From Clostridia bacterium (lineage in GTDB: Bacteria > Bacillota > Clostridia > Oscillospirales > Acutalibacteraceae), in assembly GCA_017382915.1 (NCBI GenBank), contig JAFNZJ010000009.1, positions 1 through 14,581 on the forward strand: 14,581 nucleotides of DNA, given 5' to 3'. The notes beneath the pieces are model-generated. The model saw nothing but the letters and a program-made list of their open reading frames with translations. It had not been told where the DNA came from and searched no databases. Shown one piece after another: positions 14,004-14,581 of the stretch. The position numbers were made by a program, and so were the translations under genes. The stretch's first letter is position 1; the number at the start of each line of letters is the position of its first letter.

Positions 14004-14067
14004 GTGGTAAGATAGCTTATATTTTTGCTATCGGTCGGAGCCACTAGTGTTTTTTAGCTCCTCCCAC
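14004..14067 (-). promoter_or_regulatory. Probable L1-binding leader before rplK
   Basis: On the minus strand GTGGGAGGAGC starts at 14067. GGAGC (14061-14057) pairs with GCTCC (14041-14037), GATAGC (14032-14027) pairs with GCTATC (14016-14011), and the flanking GTGG can close the whole with CCAC at 14007-14004. CCAC lies 6 nt before the rplK GGAGGT, matching the arrangement before rplA. The fold is assigned by eye and the protein partner is inferred from the GTGGGAG motif and the operon content. Confidence 0.5.
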
Positions 14068-14112
14068 TTGGCAGAAACCTTTCTGCCCTTTGTTTGCCTA
14101 AAGCAAATCATA

Positions 14113-14581
14113 TTAGAACGCAGGTATAACCTGGTCTAACTCCATCTCGGCAGGGATTTCCTGACCAAGCATAGAGATTTTTACGTTAACTACGCCTGCC
14201 TCGGTATCAATTGAAATAACCGAGCCTTCCATACCCTTAAGGGGACCGGAAGTGATTTTAACCAAGTCACCAACCTGGTAACTGATTTCAACAGTGCGCT
14301 TTTCAACGCCAAGTGCGGCAACCTCTGCATCCGATAACGGAACCGGCTCAGAAGCAGGACCTACAAAGCCTGTTACACCGCGGGTGTTACGAACAACATA
14401 CCATGAGTCGTCAGTAACTATCATTTTGATAAGAACATAACCGGGGAAGATTTTACGCTCAACCTCACGGACTTTATCCTCCTTAACCTCTGTAACGGTT
14501 TCGGTAGGGATTTTAATGTCCAAAATCAAATCTTGCATTTTGCGGTTTTCTACCATTTTTTCCAAATCGGTAGCAACCTTG
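14113..14581 (-). CDS. nusG: Transcription termination/antitermination factor NusG (5' end missing)
   Basis: The frame is open to the right edge, giving 155 residues that begin KVATDLEKMVENRK; the first 20 or so residues, normally including the WYVVHTYSGYE start, lie outside the window. The N-terminal NGN domain shows ERKIFPGYVLIKM and the WYVVRNTRGVTGFVG segment. The KOW domain near the C-terminus shows VGDLVKITSGPLKGMEGSV. NusG couples RNA polymerase to ribosomes or Rho and modulates pausing. It precedes rplK by 128 nt, the usual secE-nusG-rplK order; secE should lie just beyond the edge. An internal TTG at 14565 is not the true start. Confidence 0.96.
   Translation of the reverse strand, partial: KVATDLEKMVENRKMQDLILDIKIPTETVTEVKEDKVREVERKIFPGYVLIKMIVTDDSWYVVRNTRGVTGFVGPASEPVPLSDAEVAALGVEKRTVEISYQVGDLVKITSGPLKGMEGSVISIDTEAGVVNVKISMLGQEIPAEMELDQVIPAF

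Noticed and set aside
14070..14087. Hairpin GGCAGAAA/TTTCTGCC as terminator of nusG
   Set aside because: It has no T-tract on the minus strand and is followed at once by the L1-type motif, so it is more likely part of the rplK leader fold or incidental.

Overview
The window looks like a chromosomal segment of a low-to-moderate GC Gram-positive anaerobe, probably a Clostridia member (Ruminococcaceae/Oscillospirales-like). This rests on the strong GGAGG-type ribosome binding sites, consensus sigma-A promoters with 17-bp spacers, the Firmicutes-type L10 leader, and a YmfF/YmfH–Lgt–FolD gene run. The genus is not decidable from the sequence alone. Nearly all genes are core housekeeping genes, and I see no insertion sequence, prophage, CRISPR array or defence locus.

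Layout. Positions 1-272 hold a leftward promoter leaving the window, an unusual array of nine short, mutually different hairpins separated by a conserved 9-nt linker, and the terminator of a leftward tRNA-Leu(UAA) at 272-358. Positions 552-3974 carry rightward genes: glmS with its own terminator, then a promoter driving a membrane-anchored protein of unknown function and yebC, ended by a two-way terminator. Positions 3981-9097 are a tight leftward operon starting at a promoter near 9140-9168: an M16-like protein without the zinc motif (YmfF-like), an M16 protein with it (YmfH-like), lgt, folD, and a secreted membrane-anchored protein of unknown function. Gaps inside it are only 1-13 nt. Positions 9214-11577 carry the divergent operon of a cardiolipin synthase and a secreted cohesin-like protein, ended by a second two-way terminator. 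Positions 11654-14581 carry the leftward ribosomal cluster nusG(partial)-rplK-rplA-rplJ-rplL, with an internal promoter plus L10 leader/attenuator before rplJ and two probable L1-binding leaders, one before rplK and one before rplA.

How the genes fit together. GlmS makes glucosamine-6-phosphate for the cell wall. Lgt lipidates prolipoproteins and Cls makes cardiolipin, so much of the middle of the window is envelope biology. The three uncharacterised genes (2483-3154, 3981-4766, 10834-11577) are also predicted to be membrane-anchored and extracytoplasmic. The right end is translation and transcription machinery with autogenous ribosomal-protein control. rpoB does not follow rplL; a terminator and convergent genes lie there instead.

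The most unusual element is the hairpin array at 41-230. Its stems keep base pairing while their sequence varies, its linker turns into its own reverse complement halfway through, and it sits between a terminator and a promoter rather than inside an obvious transcript.
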